Assembly (NCBI RefSeq): GCF_014635825.1
Contig: NZ_BMDO01000013.1
Location: 1-64,000 of the forward strand
Direction of reading: 5' to 3'
DNA: 64,000 bases
Source of the DNA: Mucilaginibacter galii
Lineage (GTDB): Bacteria > Bacteroidota > Bacteroidia > Sphingobacteriales > Sphingobacteriaceae
Shown: positions 25,937 to 35,034 of the stretch, one piece after another
Layout: the number at the start of each line of letters is the position of its first letter
Position numbering within the stretch: position 1 is the first letter of the stretch
Notes under the pieces: model-generated
Databases searched by the model: none
What the model was told of the DNA's origin: nothing
What the model saw: only the letters and a program-made list of their open reading frames with translations
Position numbers and translations under genes: made by a program

Positions 25937-26656
25937 TTATTGAATTAAGTGTTTTAGGGTGTATTGGTTAGCAATTAACATTTTAGCAGGGAACGGCTTG
26001 CCGGTACCCGACAGGCTTTTCCATAGCTGCACGATGTTACCTTTCACGGGCAGGTGGTTCTGCATCAAATGGCTGAAGTAGCTGTTGTAAAAAGCTTCCT
26101 GCCAAAGCCGGATAAAGTCCTCTAAGCTGCAGTCTTTGGGAATGCTGTTTTGCGTATTGCCCATGCACACGCGGCCATCAGCATACACATTAAAGAAGGG
26201 CGCATGGTATAAGGGGGTGTCGAGCGTAATTTCTGCATCGTCTTTGATGGCATACACGGCTATTCCCTTTTTGCTGGCTTTCCAAACCAACGCAGGCATG
26301 GTGCAAAGCCCGGAAGGGATGCCCAAATCTTGTTTAAAGAACAGCGGAACGGATTGCGCGGGCGTGTGCCAGATGGCGTAGGGGTTGTGGTCGGTCTTCA
26401 GGTGCAGTACGTTTTTAGGCATCAAGCCGGAAAGCGTCAGCAGGCCGTTCTTTTTGCGCTCGGCGGTTTGCAGGGCTTTCAAAAGGCTATTAGCTTCAGC
26501 TAAAGACAAGGGATGCGCGTTCATGGGCTTGCCTTCCCTGTCCAAATCGTAGGCCTCAATATAATAGGAGGCGTTTTGGGGCTGGTCGGCTTTATATACC
26601 AACAAGGCTTTTTGCGGGTGGTACAGGGTGCCAAAGGCGGTGGTCAGGTTAGTCAT
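25937..26656 (-). CDS. PRTRC system protein B (E2-like)
   Basis: A 239-residue protein of PRTRC family B. The block LYHAPFFNVYADGRVCMGN (residues 149-167) has the layout of a ubiquitin-conjugating enzyme active site: a His (151), Asn (156), a turn with Asp-Gly, and Cys164. Together with the ThiF-like E1 next door and the ubiquitin-like protein C it suggests a conjugation-type pathway. It overlaps the end of protein F by 8 bp. The family call is good; E2 chemistry is inference from the motif. Confidence 0.8.
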   Translation of the reverse strand: MTNLTTAFGTLYHPQKALLVYKADQPQNASYYIEAYDLDREGKPMNAHPLSLAEANSLLKALQTAERKKNGLLTLSGLMPKNVLHLKTDHNPYAIWHTPAQSVPLFFKQDLGIPSGLCTMPALVWKASKKGIAVYAIKDDAEITLDTPLYHAPFFNVYADGRVCMGNTQNSIPKDCSLEDFIRLWQEAFYNSYFSHLMQNHLPVKGNIVQLWKSLSGTGKPFPAKMLIANQYTLKHLIQ

Positions 26657-27826
26657 ATAAGCAGTTTAACAGGGTACACAAATCAGTAATTAAGGAAAAC
26701 AGTCCCCGCTCGAAGTCCAGCGAATCCATAACGGTTATGGTATCTTCGCTATAGTGCCGGATCAGGCAGGGCTGTTGCAGGTAAGGTCGTTCGTTCCACT
26801 CGCAGTTAATATTTTCGGCAAGGTTGTTCCACAGGTTGCCGTGGGTCTCGGCCACGAAATGCACGTACTCGTCCAAACGGACGGTGTTCTCCTGCCAGTC
26901 GTCTTCCTCCTCTTCCCCATGGTAATTATCAAAAGGTAAATTGCCCATCGCATGACTGGTCAGGTGACTGTCGGGGTAGGCTTGCCACAGGTCAAATGCC
27001 TTTTGGGCAATCTTAAAGGATCCTTGTTCAAATGCTGTTTTGGGTTTAGCCTTTTCCATACGCTCGGCAAAGTGCTGCAAGTGGTAAGGGCTGTAGATTT
27101 TGCGGTGCATGAGGTCGCCAAAATGCGCGGATGACCGGAGTGCCTGTTGGTTTTGACTCCAACTCTCCGCTTCCTCTTCGTCCACTTCTTCGGCCAGCCA
27201 TTCGCTTATCATTTCGTAATGGTAAGCTAAGAAACTGTCATCATCCCGGTAATACGGTATCCGGGCATGATGCAGCAGGTAGCTGCAAACCGATAACAAC
27301 AAATCACAGCTTTCCCCGTGCTTACGCGAACGGATAAGGCGGTAGAGGGGCAGCACCGGGATATAGTACATATTCATATCCGTATAAAGCGTTTCCCTCA
27401 CGGCCATTTGCACCCTGCCCTTATCATCCTGAACGATAAACAAATCCAGTTCGTCGCATTGGGCGGTCAATTGCCTTTCCGCATCCCGGTGCGCTAACAG
27501 GATATTGTAAGGGTAGTGCTTGTTACTTACGTCCACCGGTTCAATCCCTTTTTCTGCGGAAAGAAGGGCAAGGGAGGTTAACACCCCCTTGCTGATTCCT
27601 TCATCTTTGGGCAATCCCTGAGCCTCCTCGTATAAGGGCATAAAGCGGTGCCTTAAAAAACCATCGGCAGCAGTTCCACGGGAACCGAGCGCGGTTTGCC
27701 CCGCGAGGCCTCCCGTGCGTCGGGCAGACGGTTGAGGTCTTTGCTTAATTGGGCAAGTTGCTGATGAAGTTTCCATTGCTGTTTGGTGGGTCTGATAATT
27801 TGTCCTTGGTTAATGGTCATTTTCAT
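26649..27826 (-). pseudogene. PRTRC system protein F, frameshifted
   Basis: The main open frame encodes an acidic protein whose true reading begins around LRHRFMPLYEEAQ and runs to the end (CTLLNCLYD). Upstream in this frame the translation is not protein-like. In the next frame, an ATG at 27826 (or 27820) gives MTINQGQIIRPTKQQWKLHQ and continues to PVELLPMVF, then a stop. The two join if one base is added to the six-base A run at 27655-27660 (T run on the coding strand). So one gene of about 390 codons has lost one base. It sits 3 bp after protein C and overlaps protein B. A sequencing error in the homopolymer is possible. Confidence 0.7.
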
Positions 27827-27829
27827 ATT

Positions 27830-28048
27830 TTATCCTTTGGTGCCGATGGTGGAAGTAAAGGCATAGGTCAGCTGGTCGTTACGGATGACCATCTCCCCTA
27901 CTTTGGCGGTGGCCAGTACGGGATAGGTGCCGGAGTAGAAATTCAGCACCGTTTCCACGCTCCAGTTCGGGTTCGGGTCGGCCAAAGGAATCTCCTGTCC
28001 CTTTTCGGTGTGCAGGAATATCCGGGGCAATATTTTAGTGAGTTGCAT
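27830..28048 (-). CDS. PRTRC system protein C (ubiquitin-like)
   Basis: A 72-residue protein with the compact beta-grasp pattern of PRTRC protein C: PRIFLHTEKGQEIPLADPNP, then SVETVLNFYSGTYPVLATA, then LTYAFTSTIGTKG. The C-terminal GTKG resembles the Gly end that E1 enzymes activate. Within the cassette it would be the modifier, with the ThiF-like protein as E1 and protein B as E2-like partner. Length and pattern agree with the family. Confidence 0.85.
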   Translation of the reverse strand: MQLTKILPRIFLHTEKGQEIPLADPNPNWSVETVLNFYSGTYPVLATAKVGEMVIRNDQLTYAFTSTIGTKG

Positions 28049-28067
28049 GGGAATGTCTTTTTAAGTT

Positions 28068-28655
28068 TTACAATAATTCTAAGCTGCGTTGTGCTTTCAG
28101 GTCTTTGAGGCGCAGCAGGTCGGCTTCTTTGTTATTCAGTTCGGTTTCCTTTTCGGGATAGTCAGCTGCGGAGGGCAGGATAGCTAAGGCCTCCTCGTAC
28201 TTCATCGCGCTGGTCAGTTCGGCAATGGTCTTCAGGGTGCTATCGTATGCTTTCTTCTTTTCCGCTTTGGCTTCGGGCAGTTCTATGTCGGCGGTCTTCT
28301 TGCCCTCCCCTTTTGCTGCGGTGGCTTCGGCTTTGGCCTTTTGCTTCTTGTCCTGCTCCTGTTTGGATTTGGCCTGTGCGGTTTCCAGTTGCTTTTGGTA
28401 TTGCTCCATGTTGGCGTACAGGCTGGCGGTTTGCTGCACGGGCGTAGTGATGGCTTCAAAGAACCCGGCTCCGAGTTCTTCCGCAGTCCCCTGTAAGATC
28501 ATGGGCGGGATAAGCCGTGCTGCACCGTCACCACCGTGGGCAGCGGTGAACAGGGCGGAAACGGTAAAAGAAATATTGTCCTCGGTTTGAATGGTCAGTT
28601 TCCAGTTACCAGGGGTGCCTAAAGAGGCTATATGATTAAAAAAGTCTGTTTTCAT
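28068..28655 (-). CDS. PRTRC system protein E
   Basis: About 195 residues from the ATG at 28655 (MKTDFFNHIASL). An upstream in-frame start at 28787 adds residues that overlap the previous gene and do not look protein-like. The N-terminal half is a small domain (WKLTIQTEDNISFTVSALF, LIPPMILQGTAEELGAGF). A long Lys/Ala/Glu-rich coiled coil (about 100-150) and a helical end follow. This matches PRTRC protein E. Position next to protein C supports it. Biochemical role unknown. Confidence 0.75.
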   Translation of the reverse strand: MKTDFFNHIASLGTPGNWKLTIQTEDNISFTVSALFTAAHGGDGAARLIPPMILQGTAEELGAGFFEAITTPVQQTASLYANMEQYQKQLETAQAKSKQEQDKKQKAKAEATAAKGEGKKTADIELPEAKAEKKKAYDSTLKTIAELTSAMKYEEALAILPSAADYPEKETELNNKEADLLRLKDLKAQRSLELL

Positions 28656-28659
28656 GGTG

Positions 28660-29136
28660 TTAGTCGGTGAGGTCGTTAATTTGTTGTTTTCGTTCGATGA
28701 GGATGTCGAGTATCTCCTCGCTGCTTTCATAGGACTGCCCTTCGAATTGGTAAAGGCCGGAATCGGGGTCAAGGTTATAGAGGTCAAAGTCGCTGTTATT
28801 CAAATCGGTAATCGTCAGCACCCCATCCTGATAGGTGGCAACCCCGTAAACGCTGTTACTGGTTTGGGCATAATAATGCTTGAACTCCGCACCGAAAAAT
28901 TCAGCCACTTCGATGAGATAGTCAGTATTAGGAACCCATCGGGTGGCGTAAAAGAGCACGTCCTCTTCCCAGCCGATGTCAAAGAAATACCCCTCCTGCT
29001 CATGGATGAAAGACGGAAGCTGTCCTTCGCCTGTAGATTCGGCAAGGGCTGCCAGTTGTAAAAAAAGGGATTGTATTTTAGATAGCTGCGCAGGTTCTGC
29101 CTGGAACACTACGCTGTTGGAACACCAGTTGGCCAT
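28660..29136 (-). CDS. Api92-like ferredoxin-fold protein
   Basis: A 158-residue acidic protein starting MANWCSNSVVF. The MANWC-x-N start is typical of Api92/YubB-like (DUF1281) proteins found on plasmids and phages. The middle has FFDIGWEEDVLFYATRW, and the C-terminus is acidic, as in DNA-mimic or antirestriction proteins. It lies in the cassette 4 bp before protein E. Family call moderate. Confidence 0.65.
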   Translation of the reverse strand: MANWCSNSVVFQAEPAQLSKIQSLFLQLAALAESTGEGQLPSFIHEQEGYFFDIGWEEDVLFYATRWVPNTDYLIEVAEFFGAEFKHYYAQTSNSVYGVATYQDGVLTITDLNNSDFDLYNLDPDSGLYQFEGQSYESSEEILDILIERKQQINDLTD

Positions 29137-29202
29137 AGCGGTAAAGATTAATAGAGATAAGAAAAGGCAGGTTTCAAGGCTTAGCCTGCGTGCCTGTGCT
29201 GC

Positions 29203-30273
29203 TTAATTAAATTGCAGGAAATTGTCGCTTATGTGCTTGGAGAAGTCCATGCACAAATCAAAGGCCGTCTGCGCACGTTGTTTGGCAGTGCCTTCAATGA
29301 TGGATTTAAACTGCGCTTCGCCGTTCTTGTAGCTGCGCACGTTTTGAAAATAACCCGTGATGGCGTTATAAGCACCAAAGACGGTTCCCGCGGTGGTGTC
29401 CATTTGCTGTGTCGGACTGCTCATGGCATACTCGTAAACCTTATCGACGGTATTGGTGTAGTAACTTGACAATTCTTCGGTCTTACCTGCGGTCAGGTTG
29501 TTCAGCGTTTCCTTGTTCGGAGCCATCGCCACCTGAATGAGTTTTTTGACTTCGCTGTCGGTGATGCGCACTTTCGCCCAATAGTTAAACACTTCTTCGA
29601 GTTCATGCCCTAAGTTAGAACTGATACCCATGAGCGTGTGCGCCTGTTTCAGGCGGTCGTTCGCGGAGGCGGTATGGCGTATCTTAATGGCACCCGATAG
29701 GTTGCGCATGGCTGCGTTGAGCGTGTTGTTACAAACGACACGGATAGGCGTAAATGCTGCGGTAATGCTGCCCAAACCATCGTGGGAGGTATTCAGGAAA
29801 AGGTATTTTTCAATACAATCTTCCCTGCCGACACGGATATAACCGGGCAGCTTAGCGGTAATAAAGATGCGTTCACCCTTGCCTAATGCCCCTGCGGTCT
29901 CATAGAGTATACCTTCTTCCCCGCCAACAATGGCATCAAAAAAAGTAAAGGCATCAGTGTTCTGCACCACTTCGTAATCCTTGCCCACTACGCCTAAAAC
30001 CTGCTCTGTGTCTTTGCGGATGGTGGCAAAGTAATTCGGGACTTCAATTTCAGGAATGAGTAGGTCGGTTTCCGAGTCGCCTGTGTGGTTCTCGGTGTCA
30101 TAGGTGAACAAGGGACGTTTCTCTACGGTATAATCCAGCCCTGCAAAGCGGATGGCTTCCGCGCTGGTCGGGTATTGTTCGACAATGGTGCCCAGCCCGT
30201 GCCATGCCCGTTCTTTGACGCTGAAAAAACTGTATGCTCCGGTGGTTTCGTTTTGATTGAGATGGTGTGCCAT
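29203..30273 (-). CDS. DUF932 plasmid/phage-type protein
   Basis: A 356-residue DUF932 (phage/plasmid-like TIGR03299) protein. Typical blocks are AWHGLGTIVEQYPTSAEA, VGKDYEVVQNTDAFTFFDA, GALGKGERIFITAKLP, FLNTSHDGLGSITAAFTP and RVVCNNTLNAA. Such proteins are common on integrative elements and megaplasmids; their role is not established. It sits between SSB and the Api92-like gene on the same strand. Confidence 0.85.
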   Translation of the reverse strand: MAHHLNQNETTGAYSFFSVKERAWHGLGTIVEQYPTSAEAIRFAGLDYTVEKRPLFTYDTENHTGDSETDLLIPEIEVPNYFATIRKDTEQVLGVVGKDYEVVQNTDAFTFFDAIVGGEEGILYETAGALGKGERIFITAKLPGYIRVGREDCIEKYLFLNTSHDGLGSITAAFTPIRVVCNNTLNAAMRNLSGAIKIRHTASANDRLKQAHTLMGISSNLGHELEEVFNYWAKVRITDSEVKKLIQVAMAPNKETLNNLTAGKTEELSSYYTNTVDKVYEYAMSSPTQQMDTTAGTVFGAYNAITGYFQNVRSYKNGEAQFKSIIEGTAKQRAQTAFDLCMDFSKHISDNFLQFN

Positions 30274-30329
30274 GTGGTGTTTCGCTTTACGGTCGTTAAA
30301 ATTTGACTGAATGATTGGAGGTGAATGGG

Positions 30330-30722
30330 TTAGAAAGGCAGGTCGTCATCATCGGGCGGCGTACCACCTGAAGAAACAGGCACCTTTTCCGCTTTGGTGG
30401 ATGCGGACGCGTTGGTTGCCGAACCGTACAGCTTGATATTATCTACGCTGCAAGTAAGGTTTGCCTGTGCCTTGCCCGTTTTGTCCGTCCATGCTTCGGC
30501 TTCAATGAGGCCGTTGATTTCCACGATGGCACCTTTGGTCAGGTAGATGGCCAGCCCGGGGTTTATCCAGTAAGCACATCTGATAAAGGAGGTTTTCTCC
30601 TGCTTCTCTCCTGCCTTGTTCTTGTAGCGTTTGTTAACGGCCACGGTAAAGGCGGTTACTTTTTTGTCGTTTTTGACGTCTCTAACTTCGGCGTCTGCGG
30701 TAATTCTTCCGGTGAACAGCAT
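30330..30722 (-). CDS. ssb: Single-stranded DNA-binding protein
   Basis: About 130 residues from the ATG at 30722 (MLFTGRITADAEVRDV). The OB fold is recognisable: VTAFTVAVNKRYKN, then TSFIRCAYWINPGLAIYLTKGAIVEINGLIEAEAW. The linker is Ser/Thr/Ala-rich and the C-terminus is the acidic tip DDDDLPF that binds partner proteins. An upstream start at 30848 would add a hydrophobic segment and is unlikely. As the first gene of the cassette it is probably the element's own SSB, separate from the housekeeping copy. Confidence 0.85.
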   Translation of the reverse strand: MLFTGRITADAEVRDVKNDKKVTAFTVAVNKRYKNKAGEKQEKTSFIRCAYWINPGLAIYLTKGAIVEINGLIEAEAWTDKTGKAQANLTCSVDNIKLYGSATNASASTKAEKVPVSSGGTPPDDDDLPF

Positions 30723-30871
30723 AATATATAAGGGTTTTAATGAATAAATAATTTGTCCGCTTCCCTTTCCCATTTGTTTTGCCTGATTATTTTTTAAAAG
30801 ACAAAAGGGAAAAAAGAAAGCAATGAGAATTGCCGGGAAGAGAAGCAAGGAAAAAACGGAATAAGTGCCAC

Positions 30872-31241
30872 AGGCTGAAGACGGGAGGAACGAGCGGCTT
30901 CATTATGCCGGATTTTTACTTGCCAGCCCAACGCCTATTACCGGCAAGACATTAGCTGCCCTTTTTACCCGTTGGCTTAAAAAATAATTATCCAAACAAA
31001 ACTCACCCACCGGAGATCCTCAAAAGGCAGGAATGCAGACGAGCGAAAGCCAGCCCGGCTGAGCGAAGCGGCGCGTGGCAGGCGAAAGTGAAGGGGAAAT
31101 GAATGCGTTTTGAAAACGTTGTGCAGGGCAATCTTGAAGCGCAGCCAAAGTTTGCCTGGCTTGATCAAAAGCATCAGGGATAGAAGCGATATCCTTCGGT
31201 AGATGATTTAGCGTATAGCCCGGCCCTAAGGGCGATGCCCT
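30872..31241. repeat. About 370-bp direct repeat, copy 1
   Basis: This stretch matches 36913-37280 over its whole length in the same orientation, with scattered substitutions and two small length differences. I estimate well over 80% identity by eye. Both copies contain an open frame with the peptide ERLHYAGFLLA and TGKTLAALFTRWLKK. Both share GGCTGAGCGAAGCGGCGCGT and end GCGTATAGCCCGGCC. It is next to the cassette's ssb gene. The two copies flank a 5.7-kb segment. Confidence 0.85.
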
Positions 31242-31287
31242 GAAAAGCCTTGAAATAGTGCTGGAGCTGAGCACTCAACAGCATTGC

Positions 31288-31309
31288 CATAATTGAAGTA
31301 TCAATTATG
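31288..31309. terminator. Short perfect hairpin
   Basis: CATAATTGA and TCAATTATG pair perfectly around AGTA. There is no long T run, so it could be an operator as well as a terminator. Confidence 0.4.
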
Positions 31310-31362
31310 GTCTAAGTCACCAGATAACAAAATCCAAGGTTGTGTGTCAAGATATTCTCTGA

Positions 31363-32093
31363 GTAAAAAACTGGAACTCCTTAATTACCGAACAAGTTAT
31401 TGACAGCTTACTTAACAAGCAGCAGGTTCATCTACTGGAAAAGAAAGACAACCTGGTTAACCGTGATGACCTGATTAAACAAAATTTTTCTGCTTCTGAT
31501 ACCGTTCAAAAACGGTTTATGATGCAAGCAGAGATCAAAGGCGGGCCCGGGTTAAGCACGACTTGGCTGGATAATAAAACTTTTAGCGGGCGCAGATTAA
31601 CTTGCATCAACTTGCCTTTAACTACTCTTTACATGCTGGCTAATGGTCACTATCCCTATAGCCGTACCATCAATGAAACGAAAACCGGTAAAAAGGCACC
31701 TGTTTATTGTTTGGACCTGATCGTTCAAAACCCAGCAGACCTGTTGCCGGCAATGCAAAAAGAGCTGGCCAAACGTTTTGACCTGCAGGCAAAAATTAAA
31801 CCCGTAATTAAAAACATACAGGCCCTGCGAATCACCAATCCGGCAAAATTCAAGTCAATTAAAAGAAATACATCCGGCGAGCGTACTTACTATTCCAGGC
31901 ATGGGGAGATTGACCAGCAAATGATTACCATGCAGGAGTTTGGACAATATCTGGAGGATTATGGTATAGAAAAGCTTGTAGTCAATGAAACCGGCAACTT
32001 GGAGATATTAGATATTAATTCTCTTTCCAACCGAAAAACCCGCAAAGCTTGCTGGATGTTTTAGCGGAGATGGGGTTAGGTCATAACAAATGA
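31363..32093 (+). pseudogene. DUF3738 (TIGR03435-type) protein, truncated and frameshifted
   Basis: The open frame begins without a start after a TGA and encodes the DUF3738 part of a Bacteroidota TIGR03435-type protein: FMMQAEIKGGPGLSTTWL, SGRRLTCINLPLTTLYMLA, VYCLDLIVQNP, MQKELAKRFDL and VVNETGN. Near 32020 the protein leaves the family pattern. The next frame restores it (FSFQPKNPQSLLDVLAEMGL, stop at 32091), so one base is missing around ATTAATTC. The N-terminal thioredoxin-like part is absent too. It abuts repeat copy 1, which suggests truncation by the rearrangement that made the repeat. Confidence 0.65.
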
Positions 32094-32209
32094 GAGGCGG
32101 AAGATTGATATGTTGGTCTTGTTCAAGCAACCGGCCATTTAGTCACCATTCGGCGCAAATAAAAAACTTCTTTGCGCCGCAACGTTTTAATCATTTCTTA
32201 CTTGTGTCC

Positions 32210-33361
32210 TTATGGAGTACTCAAAGGACAGCCAGTTGGATTTGAATTTAGCAAGTCAGGCACCGATACAATCTCAATGTCTGTAAACATTCTTAAATAG
32301 GCTTCAATAAATGGTTTATGAGCTGCACCCACCACTAATAGCGCCCGCCCTCCTGCTATTGAAGCGGTTGCTTCCCGTATAGCTACCGCCATCTGTAAAT
32401 TCTGTGCCTCCCATGCCGCAACGCGCTGCCGACCAAGACGCCCCATCTTGGTACTCCGAAGCATCGAAAACCATTGCGCGTCAGCATCCAGCTCGGCAAA
32501 ACGAGGCGAGTTCTTCCATTTGAACACCGGCATTACCTGCGAGGCAGAACTAAGTTTCATGGTATCTTCCGCAACGGCGTGAAAGGCTGCTGTATTGTGG
32601 TTGAATAAGTCTTTGAGACCCGGCTCTGCGTTCACAGCCGCTTGCATATCCGTATTATTAGGCAGCACCACATCGCTTGCATGGTCACCCGCCCCATATA
32701 CGCGCTCCAAACCTGCATCGGCGGCCAGGCGGGCCGCAATAGATGCCAGTTCACTGCGAAGTTCGGCAAAGCGGTTTAAGCGCTTAACCAGTGAAGCCGA
32801 AATACCATCCTGAGCTATTCGATCAACGGCTCCCAGGCGCATCCACTGAACAGTAGCGGAGAAGGGTTCGCCAGCAGCTACAAATAAAACCGCCAGGTAC
32901 CTCCGCTGAGCCGGATTCAACTCTCCTTTTTGAGCTAAACTATCTGCCTTAACTAACGCTTGAGCAGCGTTCAAATGTAATTCTGTCTGGGCAGTTTTCG
33001 CCATTTCTAAGGTGGGGCCGGCATACTTACCTGCATCACCGTGGTAAGCAGCATAGGCATCGAGCCCCATCACTTGTTCCCCAGGTAGTGCTTCAGTCAA
33101 AATGACCTGGGGATTATAAGCGCGCAGGCGACATAACAAAGGTTCTAACCAGGCCAGCTGGAACTTGCTGGATGCTGCATCCAGATGCGTGATCCCCAGT
33201 ACCATTACTTTAGTTGGAGGCAAGCCTAATTGTTGTTTAGCACCTGCCGGGTTAAATAAGTTGTTTTTTTGGGCCTGAGTGAATGCCGAATTAGTAAGCA
33301 TCAAAAGCGCGACTAAGCATAACCGAAGAATGGCGGTATGGATTGGTATAGGGGATTTCAT
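32210..33361 (-). CDS. DUF5694 family secreted protein
   Basis: A 383-residue protein with a signal peptide (LCLVALLMLTNSAFTQAQ). It matches DUF5694, related to the TraB/TIKI-like fold: VMVLGITHLDAASSKFQLAW at the N-terminal strand, ALPGEQVMGLDAYAAY, GAGDHASD in the middle, and ALLVVGAAHKPFIEAYL near the end. The His and Asp residues in these blocks may be catalytic, but no activity is established. It has its own promoter region and no operon partner. Confidence 0.75.
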   Translation of the reverse strand: MKSPIPIHTAILRLCLVALLMLTNSAFTQAQKNNLFNPAGAKQQLGLPPTKVMVLGITHLDAASSKFQLAWLEPLLCRLRAYNPQVILTEALPGEQVMGLDAYAAYHGDAGKYAGPTLEMAKTAQTELHLNAAQALVKADSLAQKGELNPAQRRYLAVLFVAAGEPFSATVQWMRLGAVDRIAQDGISASLVKRLNRFAELRSELASIAARLAADAGLERVYGAGDHASDVVLPNNTDMQAAVNAEPGLKDLFNHNTAAFHAVAEDTMKLSSASQVMPVFKWKNSPRFAELDADAQWFSMLRSTKMGRLGRQRVAAWEAQNLQMAVAIREATASIAGGRALLVVGAAHKPFIEAYLRMFTDIEIVSVPDLLNSNPTGCPLSTP

Positions 33362-33507
33362 ATAAGTAAGTTCTCTTTAATTAGGAAAGCTGAATGCTCC
33401 GGCTATCCAGCCTTGAAAGTTATAAATTAATTTATGCTTTAAACAAAACTGACTTCTTTCAAATTTGCATTAGGGTTAGCTTGTCGCCCGATTTTTGTTA
33501 GCTCTAT

Positions 33508-34800
33508 TTAAGGCAAAACAGCCACTTTGCTTTCCCATTGGCTTTGCATTAAAAAAGCTTTGTAGTCCTGAATATGTAGCATATTATAAATTGCCTGCTT
33601 TTTATCTGTTGCTTGTTCGTAGTAGCTTTTACAGATCTGGTAGCCTATCCAGTATCCTTGATCGGGCGGATTGTCTGGACCGGATTGTTTAGAATTGGCT
33701 ATCCAGTTATTGTACCGGTTCTGATATATATCGGTAGTAAATTTGTTCCATATCCGCTTTTCTTTACCGGTTGCCCAAACAGCCAGTTTAGCGCTGGCAT
33801 TACGGCCGCTGATCAGCTCGCCCATAAAATCAGCCATGCCCTCGCGAATAACGTAGCTTAGTGTGGTTGTATCCTGTTTCATGCCGTCTTGCTGATAGTG
33901 GATCAGCTCATGCGCTACCACATCGGGCAACCCAGCAACCGGATTAAGGCGCGTTTGCATCCGGGCACTCAACTCGCCTACAGGAGTATGGCTATCTGCT
34001 GCCGACTGGTTAACACCAAGCAATAATCCGGCGTTAGACACTGTTCCCCCGCTGGTAAAGGCACCAATCACAAAATAAACATCTGGAAAGCGGGCATCGC
34101 CATACAACAGCTTGAACTTTCGGTAGGATGCCTCAAAAGCTGGCTTAAATTTATCGATCTTAAAAGTGTTGTTGCGAATAGCACTATAAAATTTTGGTGC
34201 CGATTGGATGTGACTTACAAACTCGTCGATGCTGCCTACCTTCAGGTCCATGTAGTCGTTCATCCCGCGGCTAGCCCTATCAAAATAAAGCTTATGCATG
34301 ATTTGCTTAAAATGCGCAGTATCTTTAACGGCTTTGTCATAAGCCTGCCAGAAGTGATGAATATCTGTGGTAATAAAACCAGCCTTGGCCGGATCGTAAT
34401 TGATTGCTTTTTTGCTTTCCTTAACGCGGTTTATGGCGGCTGTCCAGCCCGGCAGACCATGTAAAACATCAAAATCAGCATCTACGAGCAGATGTGACTT
34501 GTTGCTGTAACCGGCGGTAATTGCATTATTTAAGATTAATAGAGCCGAATCCTTTTTATTTTGCAGACTAAGGCAGCAGGCCATATTATAATACGCGCTT
34601 ACCTTTTTAGCGGGAAAATCACTTTGCCGAGCTACCGCATAATAATAGGTAGTTGCCGTAGCGAACTGTTTAGCCTTATACAAGCTATCGGCTATTGCCC
34701 CCATGCGTGGTACGCTAACCTTTTGCTGACCATGGGCCGCGACGCCACAGACGCCTAAAGCGGTAGTTAATAAGAAAGAAAATATGCTGTTTTTATTCAT
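33508..34800 (-). CDS. TPR protein with DUF2268-like zinc protease domain
   Basis: A 430-residue secreted protein with a signal peptide (LLTTALGVCGVAAHG). Residues about 30-110 form TPR-like helices (ATTYYYAVARQSDF, AYYNMACCLSLQNKKDSALLILNNAI). The C-terminal half is a DUF2268-type predicted zinc protease with DVVAHELIHYQQDG (HExxH) and a downstream REGMADFMGELI that may give the third ligand. Such proteins occur widely in Bacteroidota; the substrate is unknown. Confidence 0.75.
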   Translation of the reverse strand: MNKNSIFSFLLTTALGVCGVAAHGQQKVSVPRMGAIADSLYKAKQFATATTYYYAVARQSDFPAKKVSAYYNMACCLSLQNKKDSALLILNNAITAGYSNKSHLLVDADFDVLHGLPGWTAAINRVKESKKAINYDPAKAGFITTDIHHFWQAYDKAVKDTAHFKQIMHKLYFDRASRGMNDYMDLKVGSIDEFVSHIQSAPKFYSAIRNNTFKIDKFKPAFEASYRKFKLLYGDARFPDVYFVIGAFTSGGTVSNAGLLLGVNQSAADSHTPVGELSARMQTRLNPVAGLPDVVAHELIHYQQDGMKQDTTTLSYVIREGMADFMGELISGRNASAKLAVWATGKEKRIWNKFTTDIYQNRYNNWIANSKQSGPDNPPDQGYWIGYQICKSYYEQATDKKQAIYNMLHIQDYKAFLMQSQWESKVAVLP

Positions 34801-35034
34801 TGAATGATTGAAGATTCATGTCTCGATAAACAAGACGCATCACATTCCGAAACGTTGCGGTAGATTGGTTTTTTATTACACAATGTCAATCAGGTATGCC
34901 ATCACAAAGGCTAAGCTCTTGATTGGTGTTTCCCTGACCGCCGAATACTTATTTATTGATGCGGTTAATAGGATCTTTTATTACTTAAGAGTACCACGTA
35001 AAGACCGCAGTTAACTTCTTTAAAACAAATAGCG

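Noticed and set aside
25244..25971. Plus-strand open frames opposite the ThiF-like gene
   Set aside because: Antisense shadows of a well-supported gene.
30977..31274. Minus-strand open frames inside the 370-bp repeat
   Set aside because: They are not preserved between the two repeat copies, whereas the plus-strand peptide is.
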